Positions 27,131-36,305 of a stretch of DNA of 64,000 nucleotides are shown piece by piece. The stretch is from Aestuariirhabdus sp049985285 (GTDB lineage: Bacteria; Pseudomonadota; Gammaproteobacteria; Pseudomonadales; Aestuariirhabdaceae). Each line of letters begins with the position of its first letter. Positions within the stretch are counted from its first letter, which is position 1. The DNA is taken from NCBI RefSeq assembly GCF_049985285.1, contig NZ_JBNIEU010000002.1:310001-374000 (forward strand). The letters run 5' to 3'. The position numbers and the translations under genes are program-made. The notes beneath the pieces are model-generated. The model saw only the letters and a list, made by a program, of their open reading frames with translations. It was not told the DNA's origin and made no database searches.

Positions 27131-27648
27131 GCGAGAGACTCTCCTTTGAGTTTGGCAATATCTTTAAACAGGCAGGAGATCGCTTGCAGTAGCATCAGGA
27201 AGATACCGGTCACCATAATCACTTTTATCGGTACCATCGACGGCGCCCAGGCCGAATAGCTCTCCTCGCCATACTTGAGTGCATACTCGGTGCTATAGAT
27301 GCCACCGTAGAGGAGAAAACCGAGGTAGGTAATAAGGAACAAAATGGTGACGCAATCAACGATGGTTTTGGTCTTGTCGGTCCATTGGCTGTAGAACAGG
27401 TCCATGCGCACGTGGCCATCTTCCTGCATCGAATAGGAGCCGCCGATCAGGTAGTAGGTGACCATCACAAACTGGGCCATCTCAAGAGACCAGAGCACAG
27501 GCGAGGCAAAGGTTTTCATAAAAGAGGAGTAGAGTAATATTCCCATCATGGCAAATACTAGGTACATCGCGCAGCGCCCGATGAAACGGTTCACTTTATC
27601 AACATAATGGACGTAGAGCCGGATCACTTTGGGCATACTGGACTTCAC
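27127..27648 (-). CDS. dctQ: TRAP transporter small permease subunit
   Basis: The 173-residue four-helix DctQ protein that pairs with DctM. The typical WSLEMAQFVMVTYYLIGGSY segment starts at about 53. The start is GTG, overlapping the upstream amidohydrolase stop in GTGA, so translation of the two is coupled. Confidence 0.93.
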   Translation of the reverse strand: MKSSMPKVIRLYVHYVDKVNRFIGRCAMYLVFAMMGILLYSSFMKTFASPVLWSLEMAQFVMVTYYLIGGSYSMQEDGHVRMDLFYSQWTDKTKTIVDCVTILFLITYLGFLLYGGIYSTEYALKYGEESYSAWAPSMVPIKVIMVTGIFLMLLQAISCLFKDIAKLKGESLA

Positions 27649-28469
27649 TCTGGGTGGGGTTCGGTGGTAACAGCGGCAGAAGTATCGGCTTCGTTCACTA
27701 GAGAATTTTGCGCCTGTTGCAGTAGCGCGTGCAGGATATCGGCGATACGTTGTCGCCCTTCGCTGCTTTGCAATAGATCGTTGCGGATTTCGATCATGAC
27801 GTTGGGCAGTCCGTTGGGGATGGCGTGTTCGAGCAGGGTGTGGGTAACCCCGTCCACCGGACCGTAGGGCTCATTGCGGCTAACGCACAATCCTTGAGTT
27901 GCGATCTGCTGGTCGAGCATCAGGTCCGCTAGGCGATGGTCGCTGTCGTGGAGGATGCCAATCTCTACCTCTCGTTGAACACCCTTATAGACCGGGACGA
28001 AAGAGTGAATAGTGACCATCAGGGTAGGGAGCTTGCGGGCAATACGGGCCTGAACCAGGTTGGCGAGGGTGTGGCGGAAAGGTTCGTAGACCTGGTCGAT
28101 GCGCTGCTGGCGTTGGGCTGCATTGAGGTTGGTATTGCCGGGAATGTGATCAAGCTCGCTGACAGAGCAGATCGCGTCCGTCGATTCGGGCGGCCGATTG
28201 CAGTCATATACCAGGCGGGATACGGCGGAGTGCACCAAGGGAGAATTAAGGCTATGGGATAGCTTACGTGCTATCTCCAGGGCACCGGGGTCCCAGGCGA
28301 TATGGCTTTCGAGCTGCTCAGGGCTGAGACCGAGGTTGCTGAGCGAGGGCGGGATATGGTTGCTCGCGTGCTCGCATACCAGCAAAAAGTGGCCACTGGC
28401 CTGTTCGTTGATGGTTTCAACTGCCTTATGAACCAACAGCGGCATATCCGTTTGCGCGTTGCGTTTCAC
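27645..28469 (-). CDS. N-formylglutamate amidohydrolase family protein
   Basis: A zinc-dependent amidase-family protein of 274 residues. Family segments are LLVCEHASNHIPPSL (metal ligands Glu/His), HIAWDPGA, SRLVYDCNRP, TIHSFVPVY and VMIEIRNDLL. The known family reaction removes formyl from N-formylglutamate. Here the gene is first in an operon with a gamma-glutamyl ligase, so removal of glutamate from a gamma-glutamylated acid is a reasonable alternative. The likely start is GTG 28469, with GAGATA eight bases away; ATG 28445 is an alternative. No histidine-utilisation genes are nearby, which argues against a Hut role. Confidence 0.88.
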   Translation of the reverse strand: MKRNAQTDMPLLVHKAVETINEQASGHFLLVCEHASNHIPPSLSNLGLSPEQLESHIAWDPGALEIARKLSHSLNSPLVHSAVSRLVYDCNRPPESTDAICSVSELDHIPGNTNLNAAQRQQRIDQVYEPFRHTLANLVQARIARKLPTLMVTIHSFVPVYKGVQREVEIGILHDSDHRLADLMLDQQIATQGLCVSRNEPYGPVDGVTHTLLEHAIPNGLPNVMIEIRNDLLQSSEGRQRIADILHALLQQAQNSLVNEADTSAAVTTEPHPE

Positions 28470-28502
28470 TTTAATATCTCAATATGTAAAGGTCGGTCGA
28501 GT

Positions 28503-28543
28503 ATTTCAGAAATAAAAACCACAGGCAAATTTATTTCTGAAAC
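28503..28543. promoter_or_regulatory. Twin palindromic operator for the RpiR-type regulator
   Basis: ATTTCAGAAAT (28503-28513) and ATTTCTGAAAC (28533-28543) are two near-identical palindromes of the form ATTTC-N-GAAAT. Their centres are 30 bases apart, about three helical turns. Together they also form a perfect 13-base inverted repeat (TTTCAGAAATAAA / TTTATTTCTGAAA). They lie in the divergent gap between the amidohydrolase operon and the RpiR gene, and overlap a possible leftward promoter (TTGCCT, then AATACT). Confidence 0.8.
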
Positions 28544-28623
28544 AAATGCTACAATAGGGTGCGTGCACAATGGTAGGATGTGCCACAGCCTGGTGCAGGC
28601 CGTTTAAAAAAGAGGAGACCGCA

Positions 28624-29496
28624 GTGAGCAAAGCGCCTTTTACTGTTGCAGAGCGCATTAGAGATCAGTTCGAGACATTGACCCGAACCGAGCGCCAGCT
28701 GGGGAATTCGATGCTGGAAAACTACCCGGTTTCGAGTTTGGGGAGTATCACCGCCGTGGCTGCTACAGCGGGTGTGTCCACTCCCACGGTGGTGAGAATG
28801 GTTAAAAAATTGGGCTTTTCCGGCTTTCCCGATTTTCAGGCGTCGTTGCATGCGGAGCTGGAAGAGACCATCAGTAGCCCGATTACCAAATTCAATCGTT
28901 GGAGTGACAGTGCGCCGGACGAGCATATTCTCAACCGATTTGCCGATGCCGCCATGAATAACCTGCACCAGTCTCTAAAGCATGTGGATCCTGTGACCTT
29001 TGATACGGTGGCCGAGCTGCTGTCAGAGACCGAGCGCGCCATGCACGTCGTTGGGGGGCGGATTACCCACTCGATGGCGGATTACTTTTTTACTCATATG
29101 CAGGTGATGCGCAAACGGGTCACCCGCGTGGCGTCTAATTCAAATACCTGGCCCCATTACCTGCTCAATATGGAGGAGGGGGATGTACTGGTCGCGTTTG
29201 ATATTCGTCGTTACGAGCACAATATTCTGCACTTTGCGAAAATGGCCAGGGAGCGCGGGGTGAAGCTGGTGCTGTTTACCGACCAGTGGGGCTCTCCGGC
29301 AGGACAGTATGCCGAGCATGTATTTAATTTGCGTATCGAAGCGCCTTCGGCCTGGGACTCCTCTGTGGTCATTCTGTTTGTGATGGAAGCACTTATTGCC
29401 GGGGTGCAGAGCCGGATTTGGGATGAGAGCAAGGAGCGCATGGGAGAGCTGGAAACGCTATTTGATGAGACGCGGCTGTTCAAAAAATTCTTTTAG
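28624..29496 (+). CDS. RpiR-family transcriptional regulator (HTH plus SIS domain)
   Basis: A 290-residue regulator. The N-terminal HTH_6 domain spans about 1-77, with TRTERQLGNSMLENY, VAATAGVSTPTVVRMVKKLG and GFPDFQASLHAEL. A SIS sugar-phosphate-type domain at about 115-245 contains AMHVVGGRITHSMADYF. The frame opens at 28570, but GTG 28624 has AAGAGGAG seven bases ahead and fits the family start. It is divergent from the amidohydrolase/TRAP/ligase operon, with twin palindromes in between, so it is the likely local regulator. The effector is unknown. Confidence 0.9.
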   Translation: MSKAPFTVAERIRDQFETLTRTERQLGNSMLENYPVSSLGSITAVAATAGVSTPTVVRMVKKLGFSGFPDFQASLHAELEETISSPITKFNRWSDSAPDEHILNRFADAAMNNLHQSLKHVDPVTFDTVAELLSETERAMHVVGGRITHSMADYFFTHMQVMRKRVTRVASNSNTWPHYLLNMEEGDVLVAFDIRRYEHNILHFAKMARERGVKLVLFTDQWGSPAGQYAEHVFNLRIEAPSAWDSSVVILFVMEALIAGVQSRIWDESKERMGELETLFDETRLFKKFF

Positions 29497-29580
29497 GGAG
29501 CGTTTGTTGCGTTCGATCCTGTTCGAGTGGAGCTGCCGTCGCCGCCGGCTTGTTGGCTCCTGAATAGTACCGAGGGTGCA

Positions 29581-30921
29581 TTAGGTCCCGTGGCGCTCGC
29601 GAATAATTGCGTTCTCCAGGCAGCCCAGACGATCCTGCCCGAATAGCTTCAGCTCTCCGTAGGTAAAGCTGGGCACGCCCCACAGGTCATTGCCGTAGAT
29701 CTCTATGAGGTTGTTTTGCGCCCAGGTGCGCCAGCTATCGTTGTGAAGAAACTCTTTTGCTTGTAGCCAGTCGAGACCGGCGCGTTCGACCAGTTTTTGC
29801 AGCCCGGCATCGGTCTCGGAACGAATGCCTTCGGCCCATACGCCGCGGGCATAGCTTTCGAGAAAGTCCAGCCCCCTGTTTTCTGCCTGGGCAAACTCAT
29901 AGAGGGCGTAGCAACGTTCAACGCCAGGGCCCAGTGGATCGGCGACGCGGCCGAATGGGATGCCGTATTTATCGGCTTCGCGTTTGGCATCCTGGAGGAT
30001 ATAAAATCCTTTGGCTTTCGGAACCTGCATGCGGCGCATCACCATCGGTAATACCGGTTTGACCACCAGCGGAAGCTGATAGTGGGTAGCCAGTTGGCGG
30101 GCCCTCACCAGCCCAATGTAGGAGTAGGGGCTGCGGACCGACCAGAACATCTCGATGGCTTTCTGATTCGCGCTGGCAGGGGCCTTGGCTGTCGGGGCCA
30201 GTGCGGGTTGGCGGCAGAAATCACGATGGGCGCGATCAAAATGGACCATCTCTCGCGGCTCACTGAGGGTATTGGCGCGGTGCAAGTTTAGTGAATTAAG
30301 GCGCCGTTCAAGGTGTTCCAATCGGTCGATCCCCCAGTACCACTCGCCGCCGTAGTGCAGCATCGCGCTCAGGTAGTGCCCTTGATTTTTGAGCAAATTC
30401 TCGTTGGCCTGCAGGTGGTGCTGATAGCAGTCCACATGGTTGCTGATACGGGGATCGACCGGCGTATCAGCGGTGTTAGCTGTCCAGTAAGCCTCAAACA
30501 GGGGGAGGGCGTTAGCCAGGTAATCCGGTTGCAGTTCCCAATGCAACAGTTGGGCGGTGAACTGGGCATCGCGCTGTGGCGTGCTATCGGGGGGAAGATG
30601 GGGAAACTTCAGGTCGTAGAGCTTGGCCAGGTAGGCCCCGTCCCTGAGGGCGTTTTTATCCCAGAGTGTAGGCGCGGGGAACATCTCCGATTGCAGGTTG
30701 AGGACGGTGCGAAAGTCATACGTCAGGGGGTAGCGCTGTGCCAGTGGTGCGAGAACCTGCAGTAGCAGGTAGCTGTAAGGATCGTTGATACGAAGATAAA
30801 CCCTAACCCGATGAGGTCGTCTTTTGAGGACCCTGTACCGCTCTATCAGCGGCCGTTTCAGGTTTTTTAAGAGCGGGCTCGTGACCAGTTGAGCCAATAG
30901 AGAAGGAATAGGAGCGGGCAT
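29581..30921 (-). CDS. Tandem DSBA-domain protein (HCCA isomerase/GST-kappa-like)
   Basis: A 446-residue protein with two copies of a thioredoxin-like DSBA fold. The N-terminal copy begins near 38 with RVYLRINDPYSYLLLQ, and the C-terminal copy near 253 with EMFWSVRSPYSYIGLVRA. Both have Ser/Pro-Tyr in place of a CxxC pair, as in 2-hydroxychromene-2-carboxylate isomerases, so a glutathione-type or isomerase chemistry rather than disulfide exchange is expected. The second copy is closer to the family, with VPSFTYGE near the end. AAGG lies eight bases before ATG 30921. No functional link to neighbours is apparent. Confidence 0.82.
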   Translation of the reverse strand: MPAPIPSLLAQLVTSPLLKNLKRPLIERYRVLKRRPHRVRVYLRINDPYSYLLLQVLAPLAQRYPLTYDFRTVLNLQSEMFPAPTLWDKNALRDGAYLAKLYDLKFPHLPPDSTPQRDAQFTAQLLHWELQPDYLANALPLFEAYWTANTADTPVDPRISNHVDCYQHHLQANENLLKNQGHYLSAMLHYGGEWYWGIDRLEHLERRLNSLNLHRANTLSEPREMVHFDRAHRDFCRQPALAPTAKAPASANQKAIEMFWSVRSPYSYIGLVRARQLATHYQLPLVVKPVLPMVMRRMQVPKAKGFYILQDAKREADKYGIPFGRVADPLGPGVERCYALYEFAQAENRGLDFLESYARGVWAEGIRSETDAGLQKLVERAGLDWLQAKEFLHNDSWRTWAQNNLIEIYGNDLWGVPSFTYGELKLFGQDRLGCLENAIIRERHGT

Positions 30922-31178
30922 AATTAGCGCCTTATCTGCATTCGGATGGGTGGCCGGCTTGGCGAGTCAGGTGATAGATCGTCATTTTTATTGGGATTGA
31001 TTGTTGATCCACCCTCGAGGTGTTCGGTGACATCCAGCGTTGTAGACGTGATGCTCTCGCCTACAGATATCGGCCGCCTCGCGAGACGCTAGCCTACTTA
31101 TCATGACAACTGCGACTGTTGGCCGAACACCGTTTTTAGCACTCCGTTGAGAAAAAGGGCGGGTCCGCTGAACGAGGT

Positions 31179-32402
31179 TTAGGTTTGCAATGATGTTTTT
31201 TTAACCTCTTCAGGCTGGGAGGATTGGGGGTCAAAAAAAGCTTCGATGGACTCGCGCTCCCACATGGCATCCTTATAGCCCATATCAATCAATGCACCAC
31301 AAAAATCCGGCGTAAATAGCAGGTAGCTGGCGGCGGTGGCACCGCCCCCACTTTTGGTTGCGCCAACGGTTTTGAGGGCGAAGCGCAAGCTGGGTGATAG
31401 TGAACGAATTTTACGACCAGCGATAATATCAATCTCTTCGGAAGGCGAAATAATCAGGCTGTCGACCTCTCGCAGGGGAAGGCCTTCGGCCCGGCGAACC
31501 TCGTCGGGAATCAATGCCAGCAAGCGATTAACCCGTTCGAGGTGCTCGATATCGCTCTCCATAGCATCGATAAAGGCACTGTTGAACATCTGCCCCATAA
31601 TCTGCGCCATGGAGGGTGTGTGCCGTACCGACCGGCGTCGGCCCCAGTGCACAGGATTGCGGTTGCCGCTGACGCCGATAACCAATATGTGGTTGGCGCC
31701 AAGGTGCAGTGCGGGGCTGATCGGGGCCATCTGGCGCAGGGCGCCGTCACCAAAGTACTCACGCTGAATTTTCACCGCAGGGAAAATAGTGGGGATGGCA
31801 GAGGACGCTAGCAAGTGCTCATGGGTAAGCTCGCAGGGAGAGCCGACCCGCTGGTACCGGCGCCAGGGTTTCAGTTGCGGGTGCCCCTGGAAAAAACTGA
31901 CCGACTCACCGCTGCTGTATCCCATTGCGGTCACGCACAGCGCCTCCAGTTCGCCGCTGCCAATGGCATCGTCCAGGCGGTCAAAGTTAACCTCCTCCCG
32001 CAGTAATGTATGCAGGGGGGTGTTGTCGAGTAATGACAGGGGGTTGCTCTCAGTCGCTCCCTGATGAAACAGGGACAGCCCGATTCGCAACAGGCTACGC
32101 ACGAGGGAGGCGGTATTGGTGCGGTAGATACGCTCAGGCGTGAGGTTGCGCCACATCGTTTCCAGATTGGCCACGGAGTCACGCAATGAGCCGGGATGGC
32201 TCGCCAGGGAAGCGGCGTTGATGGCGCCCGCCGAGGTGCCACAGATGATGGCAAAGGGGTTATGAGCTTTGCTGGGAAGAATTTCGGTGATCGCTTTAAG
32301 GACGCCGACCTGATAGGCGGCGCGAGCCCCGCCCCCGGATAAAATCAGGGCGCGTTTGTCTGCGACCGGAGGGGGTGGGCTTTGCTTTTTCTTGAGCATC
32401 AT
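31179..32402 (-). CDS. Patatin-like phospholipase family protein
   Basis: A 407-residue acyl hydrolase. The oxyanion loop is ALILSGGGARAAYQVG (near 18-33), the nucleophile elbow is ICGTSAGAIN (GxSxG, Ser near 63) and the catalytic aspartate is in FGDGALRQM. It lacks a signal peptide. The C-terminal half (SIEAFFDPQS at the end) is less conserved. Two adjacent ATG codons open the frame, and AGG spacing slightly favours the second. It is divergent from fadE. A role in lipid turnover is inferred from family only. Confidence 0.9.
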   Translation of the reverse strand: MMLKKKQSPPPPVADKRALILSGGGARAAYQVGVLKAITEILPSKAHNPFAIICGTSAGAINAASLASHPGSLRDSVANLETMWRNLTPERIYRTNTASLVRSLLRIGLSLFHQGATESNPLSLLDNTPLHTLLREEVNFDRLDDAIGSGELEALCVTAMGYSSGESVSFFQGHPQLKPWRRYQRVGSPCELTHEHLLASSAIPTIFPAVKIQREYFGDGALRQMAPISPALHLGANHILVIGVSGNRNPVHWGRRRSVRHTPSMAQIMGQMFNSAFIDAMESDIEHLERVNRLLALIPDEVRRAEGLPLREVDSLIISPSEEIDIIAGRKIRSLSPSLRFALKTVGATKSGGGATAASYLLFTPDFCGALIDMGYKDAMWERESIEAFFDPQSSQPEEVKKTSLQT

Positions 32403-32674
32403 TGCCTGAGCTTGCGTCCATTACCGTTCAATAGCCAAATTCTACCTGCTTTTCATAGCGAATGGGCAGGGCACTGCGCGATGGCGACCCAAAAAGGGTG
32501 AGGCCCTGCCGGGTCGAGGCCGAAGCGGAAAAAAAGAGGGCGCGGGTTCACACTACAGAAAGAGGCCGCAGCTTTGATGGATAGGGGTAGTGCAAGCTCC
32601 TATACTGGGTCTATTCGATGGCGCATCGGGTGCGCATGCGCTGTTTTTATTCAGGACAAGGGGCAGGGAAGACT

Positions 32675-35152
32675 ATGAACCATTTACTGTTGATTATCCT
32701 CGTCGTAGCGGTGCTGATGCAGCTGCTGAAACGGGAGTCCGGGGCGCTGGTAATGACGGCGGCGCTGATCTTGTTGGCGTTTGTTGGGCGCCTTATGGGG
32801 TCCCCCTTGTTATCGCTTTTACTGCTGTTGTCGGCTGTTGCTGTAGTCCTCTGTGGCTTGCCGGCTATACGCCAGCAGTGGCTTAGCCCGAAGTTGATGG
32901 CAACCTTTAAAGCGGTCGCCCCCAGGGTGTCTGAAACAGAGCGGGTTGCTCTGGAAGCCGGCACGGTAGGCTGGGACGGGGAGCTGTTTTCGGGTAACCC
33001 GGATTGGAACCGGTTGCTTTCCAACACTGACCAAGGGCTCAGTGCTGAAGAGCGGGCTTTTCTCAAGAAACAGTGCAGCGTGGCGGCGGGGATGTGCGAT
33101 GGTTGGGATATCGCGGTCGAACGCGCTGACCTCCCGGGCGATCTGTGGAAGTATCTCAAGAAAGAGAAATTCTTTGGCATGATCATCCCCAAGGAGTATG
33201 GCGGCTTGGGTTTTTCTGCCAAGGCGCAGTCGGCGGTGCTGCAGAAGCTGGCCTTTAACGAGTCCCTGATGGTGGTGGTTGGCGTTCCCAACTCACTGGG
33301 CCCGGGAGAGCTGTTGCTCAAGTACGGTACCCAGCAGCAGAAAGATCATTATCTCCCCAGGTTGGCAGATGGACGGGATATCCCCTGTTTTGGCTTGACC
33401 GCTCCCCGCGCAGGGTCCGATGCCACCTCGATCCCCGATGTGGGCATCGTCTGCACCCAGGAGATTGATGGTAAGGAGGTATTGGGGGTTAGCCTGACGT
33501 TTGAGAAGCGCTGGATTACCCTCTCCCCTATTGCCACCGTGGTAGGGTTGGCGTTCCGTATGTTTGACCCCCATGGACTGCTAGGCGATACCGACGACAT
33601 CGGTATTACCTGTGCGCTGATACCTCGTGACACCAAGGGGCTGGAGATAGGGCGGCGTCACTTCCCCATCGGTAGCCCCTTTATGAACGGTCCCTTGCGT
33701 GCGAAGGATATGTTTATTCCCCTGGAATGGATTATCGGCGGACCGGAGATGGCGGGGCAGGGGTGGCGTATGCTGGTAGAGTGTTTGTCGGTGGGGCGTT
33801 GCATCACTTTGCCCTCCGGTGCCAGTGGCAGCGGGCGCTATGTAACGGGGTATACCGGTGGCTTCGCCCGTATTCGGCGTCAATTCAATATGCCGATCGC
33901 CGACATGGAGGGGGTGCAGGAGCCTCTGGCTCGCATCGCCTCGATGGCGTATATCGCCCGCGCTACGGTGCGACATACCGCCAATATGATTGATGCTGGT
34001 GAAAAGCCAGCGGTGCCTTCGGCTATTCTCAAGAGTCAGTTAACCGAGTTCCAGCGCCAGATGCTCATCGATGCGATGGATGTGCATGGCGGCAAAACCG
34101 TAACTTTGGGTCCGCGTAATTACCTGGGTTTGGGGTATGCCGCCACGGCGGTATCGATCACGGTGGAGGGAGCCAACATCATGACGCGCAGCCTGATGAT
34201 CTTTGGGCAGGGCGCCATACGCTGTCATCCCTGGGTGTTGCCGGAGTTGGAGGCCATGGAGGCGAACGACCTGCAGGCTTTTGATAAGGCGATCTTTTCT
34301 CATGTGGCTATGGTGGCGGGAAATGCCGCTCGGGCGTTCAGCGCGGGCCTAAAATTGCCGATGGATGAGACACCGCTTCCCGGCGAGGCGCAAGTCTACG
34401 GCTGGGCGGTGAATCGTTACAGTGCGGCATTCTCCCTGTTGGCCGACGGGGCAATGGCGAGTCTGGGAGCGTCGTTGAAGCAACGCGAACTGCTGTCGGC
34501 GCGGCTCGGGGATATTCTCTCCAACCTCTATATGGTTACCATGGTGCTGAAACACTGGCACGAAACCCGTGGGGTGAAGGATGAGGAGGCGCTGTTCCGT
34601 TACAGTTGCGAATGGTTGCTCTACCGGGCCGAACAGGCGATGGTCGAGCTGCTCGAAAACCTTCCCAACCGGGCCGTTGCCCGTACCCTGCGGGTGCTGG
34701 TGATGCCGTTTGGGCGCAGTCGAAAGATGCCCGCTGATGTCTTGACCTCGACCATTGCGCAGGCGGTTTCCAGCGATTCTCCGCTGCGCAGGTTTATGCT
34801 GGAAGGCACCTGGCAGGAGCAGGCCAGGGGCCAGAAAAATAATCCGCTGGCGAAATACAACGACCTGCTGGAGGAGCATGCACGGGCGGCGGATATCTAC
34901 CGCATTGTGGATAAGGCGTACGCCAAGGGCGAGATACCCAATCGGGCATTGCATCCTGAAGAGCGTTTTGTCGCTGCCGCAGAGCAGGGGTTGATCAGCG
35001 CAGAGGACCTCAGCTTTATGCAGGACTATGAAGCCCTGGTGCTGGAGATGCTGACGGTGGATGATTTTGCATTCAACGAGCTCGCGCGCAATAAGAGCAA
35101 GGTCATCTGGCATAACGGTAAGCCCCGAACCCAGCCCAAGCCGATTCACTAA
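32675..35152 (+). CDS. fadE: FadE-type acyl-CoA dehydrogenase
   Basis: Catalyses the first, FAD-dependent step of fatty-acid beta-oxidation. The 825-residue product compares with 814 in E. coli FadE. Two hydrophobic segments at the N-terminus (about 3-15 and 22-62) are followed by the acyl-CoA dehydrogenase core: FFGMIIPKEYGGLG, TAPRAGSDATSI (FAD/substrate site), EGVQEPLARIASMAYIARA, and VEGANIMTRSLMIFGQGAIRCHP. A conserved C-terminal extension follows. ATG 32675 with CAGGGAAG upstream is preferred over the frame opening at 32618. No PsrA/FadR-like site was recognised in the 272 bases upstream. Confidence 0.93.
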   Translation: MNHLLLIILVVAVLMQLLKRESGALVMTAALILLAFVGRLMGSPLLSLLLLLSAVAVVLCGLPAIRQQWLSPKLMATFKAVAPRVSETERVALEAGTVGWDGELFSGNPDWNRLLSNTDQGLSAEERAFLKKQCSVAAGMCDGWDIAVERADLPGDLWKYLKKEKFFGMIIPKEYGGLGFSAKAQSAVLQKLAFNESLMVVVGVPNSLGPGELLLKYGTQQQKDHYLPRLADGRDIPCFGLTAPRAGSDATSIPDVGIVCTQEIDGKEVLGVSLTFEKRWITLSPIATVVGLAFRMFDPHGLLGDTDDIGITCALIPRDTKGLEIGRRHFPIGSPFMNGPLRAKDMFIPLEWIIGGPEMAGQGWRMLVECLSVGRCITLPSGASGSGRYVTGYTGGFARIRRQFNMPIADMEGVQEPLARIASMAYIARATVRHTANMIDAGEKPAVPSAILKSQLTEFQRQMLIDAMDVHGGKTVTLGPRNYLGLGYAATAVSITVEGANIMTRSLMIFGQGAIRCHPWVLPELEAMEANDLQAFDKAIFSHVAMVAGNAARAFSAGLKLPMDETPLPGEAQVYGWAVNRYSAAFSLLADGAMASLGASLKQRELLSARLGDILSNLYMVTMVLKHWHETRGVKDEEALFRYSCEWLLYRAEQAMVELLENLPNRAVARTLRVLVMPFGRSRKMPADVLTSTIAQAVSSDSPLRRFMLEGTWQEQARGQKNNPLAKYNDLLEEHARAADIYRIVDKAYAKGEIPNRALHPEERFVAAAEQGLISAEDLSFMQDYEALVLEMLTVDDFAFNELARNKSKVIWHNGKPRTQPKPIH

Positions 35153-35156
35153 TGTC

Positions 35157-35177
35157 GCTGGCCGCAAGGCGGCCAGC
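35157..35177 (+). terminator. Hairpin after fadE
   Basis: GCTGGCCGC pairs with GCGGCCAGC around an AAG loop, four bases beyond the fadE stop. There is no T-run, so it may be a 3' stabiliser or a Rho-assisted stop. Confidence 0.55.
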
Positions 35178-35321
35178 ATCGCTCACTCCCCAAGGTCGTT
35201 CAGGGATCGCAAAATGTGATCCCCGGCCGATCGCTGCGGCGAATTTGCCGTAGAATGCGATGCTTTACGGCGTTCACCGAGGTGAGCGGCGTTTGATAAT
35301 AATCGCAGGAGAGAACACGCA

Positions 35322-36071
35322 ATGCAGCAGATCAGCAAAGTGCTGGCAGTATCAACGCTGGCTTTGGCCGCTAATGTATCAGCCGATACAGTACTCGGTG
35401 TCTACGCGGGTGCCGGTTACTGGGATGTCGATTACAGTGGGGACATCGGCAAGAGTCGTGCAAAACTGAGCACGCTGGGTATCAAGGATGATGACCACAA
35501 TTTTTACTATATCGCCCTCGAACATCCGCTTCCGTTGTTGCCGAACGTAAGGCTGCAGTACAACGATATCTCCACCCGTTCCAGCGCGTCTTTGGCGAGC
35601 AATAGTGTTGTGCTGGGTAATGCTTATGGCGCAGGTAGTACCCTGCGCACCGAGCTGGACCTGACCCATACCGATGCGGTGTTTTATTACGAGGTACTGG
35701 ATAACTGGCTCAATCTGGATGTGGGGGCCAGCGTACGCAAGTTTGATGGCTTCGCGAAAACCACCGATGGCACCACCAGTAGTCGCAAAGATCTCGACGG
35801 TTACCGGCCGATGGGGTATCTGAAAGCCCAGGGTGATCTGCCCCTGAGCGGTTTTTCAGTCGCCGCGGAGGCCAATGTTTTGCGGGGGCTGGATGACGAA
35901 ATTACCGACTATAGCGTCAAGCTGGCCTATACCACTGATATCGTGCCGCTGTTTGATATCGGAGCCGAGCTGGGGTATCGCTCCATGGAATTGAAGCTGG
36001 AAGATCTGGATCAGTTGGAGACTAACCTGAAAGTCGACGGCCCTTACGCTGGTATTAGTTTTCACTTTTAA
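35322..36071 (+). CDS. Outer-membrane beta-barrel protein, TIGR04219 family
   Basis: A 249-residue outer-membrane protein. A signal peptide ends near residue 21 (VSA|DTVLG). Alternating hydrophobic strands follow throughout and the protein ends in FHF, with the aromatic C-terminus recognised by the BAM machinery. The opening GVYAGAGYWDVDYSGDIG fits the uncharacterised TIGR04219 family. AGGAGAGA precedes ATG 35322. The function is unknown. It is monocistronic, flanked by hairpins. Confidence 0.8.
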   Translation: MQQISKVLAVSTLALAANVSADTVLGVYAGAGYWDVDYSGDIGKSRAKLSTLGIKDDDHNFYYIALEHPLPLLPNVRLQYNDISTRSSASLASNSVVLGNAYGAGSTLRTELDLTHTDAVFYYEVLDNWLNLDVGASVRKFDGFAKTTDGTTSSRKDLDGYRPMGYLKAQGDLPLSGFSVAAEANVLRGLDDEITDYSVKLAYTTDIVPLFDIGAELGYRSMELKLEDLDQLETNLKVDGPYAGISFHF

Positions 36072-36084
36072 ATAGCGTCCTGTC

Positions 36085-36108
36085 CGCGAGGGCGACCCTG
36101 CCCTCGCG
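36085..36108 (+). terminator. Hairpin after the beta-barrel gene
   Basis: CGCGAGGGC pairs with GCCCTCGCG across a GACCCT loop, 14 bases after the stop. It is followed by a run of C rather than T, so its strength as a terminator is uncertain. Confidence 0.5.
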
Positions 36109-36305
36109 CCCCCCCCATCGAAAGTATTTTTGAGCAAGGGTTTGAATCACCTGCCTGGCAGTCTTATTGCCTTGCTACCGGCAAACTTTTTATAGCAATC
36201 TATACTTGCTGGCAGAATCGCTTCTCGGCGGTCAGGGCTTGCTGTTGTAAGGTTGTGAGCTTTGGCGCTAGATGGTTGCCTATTTCATCCAATGAGGAAT
36301 ATAAA

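Noticed and set aside
32465..32510. GGCAGGG...CCCTGCC hairpin upstream of fadE as a riboswitch or PsrA site
   Set aside because: The stem is interrupted by a long loop and does not contain the GAAAC/GTTTC-type halves of a PsrA operator; no other support.
35217..35246. TGATCC upstream of the beta-barrel gene as a further ECF-type promoter
   Set aside because: The bases 18 positions downstream (GAATTT) do not resemble the TATA.. -10 of the two sites beside the sigma gene.
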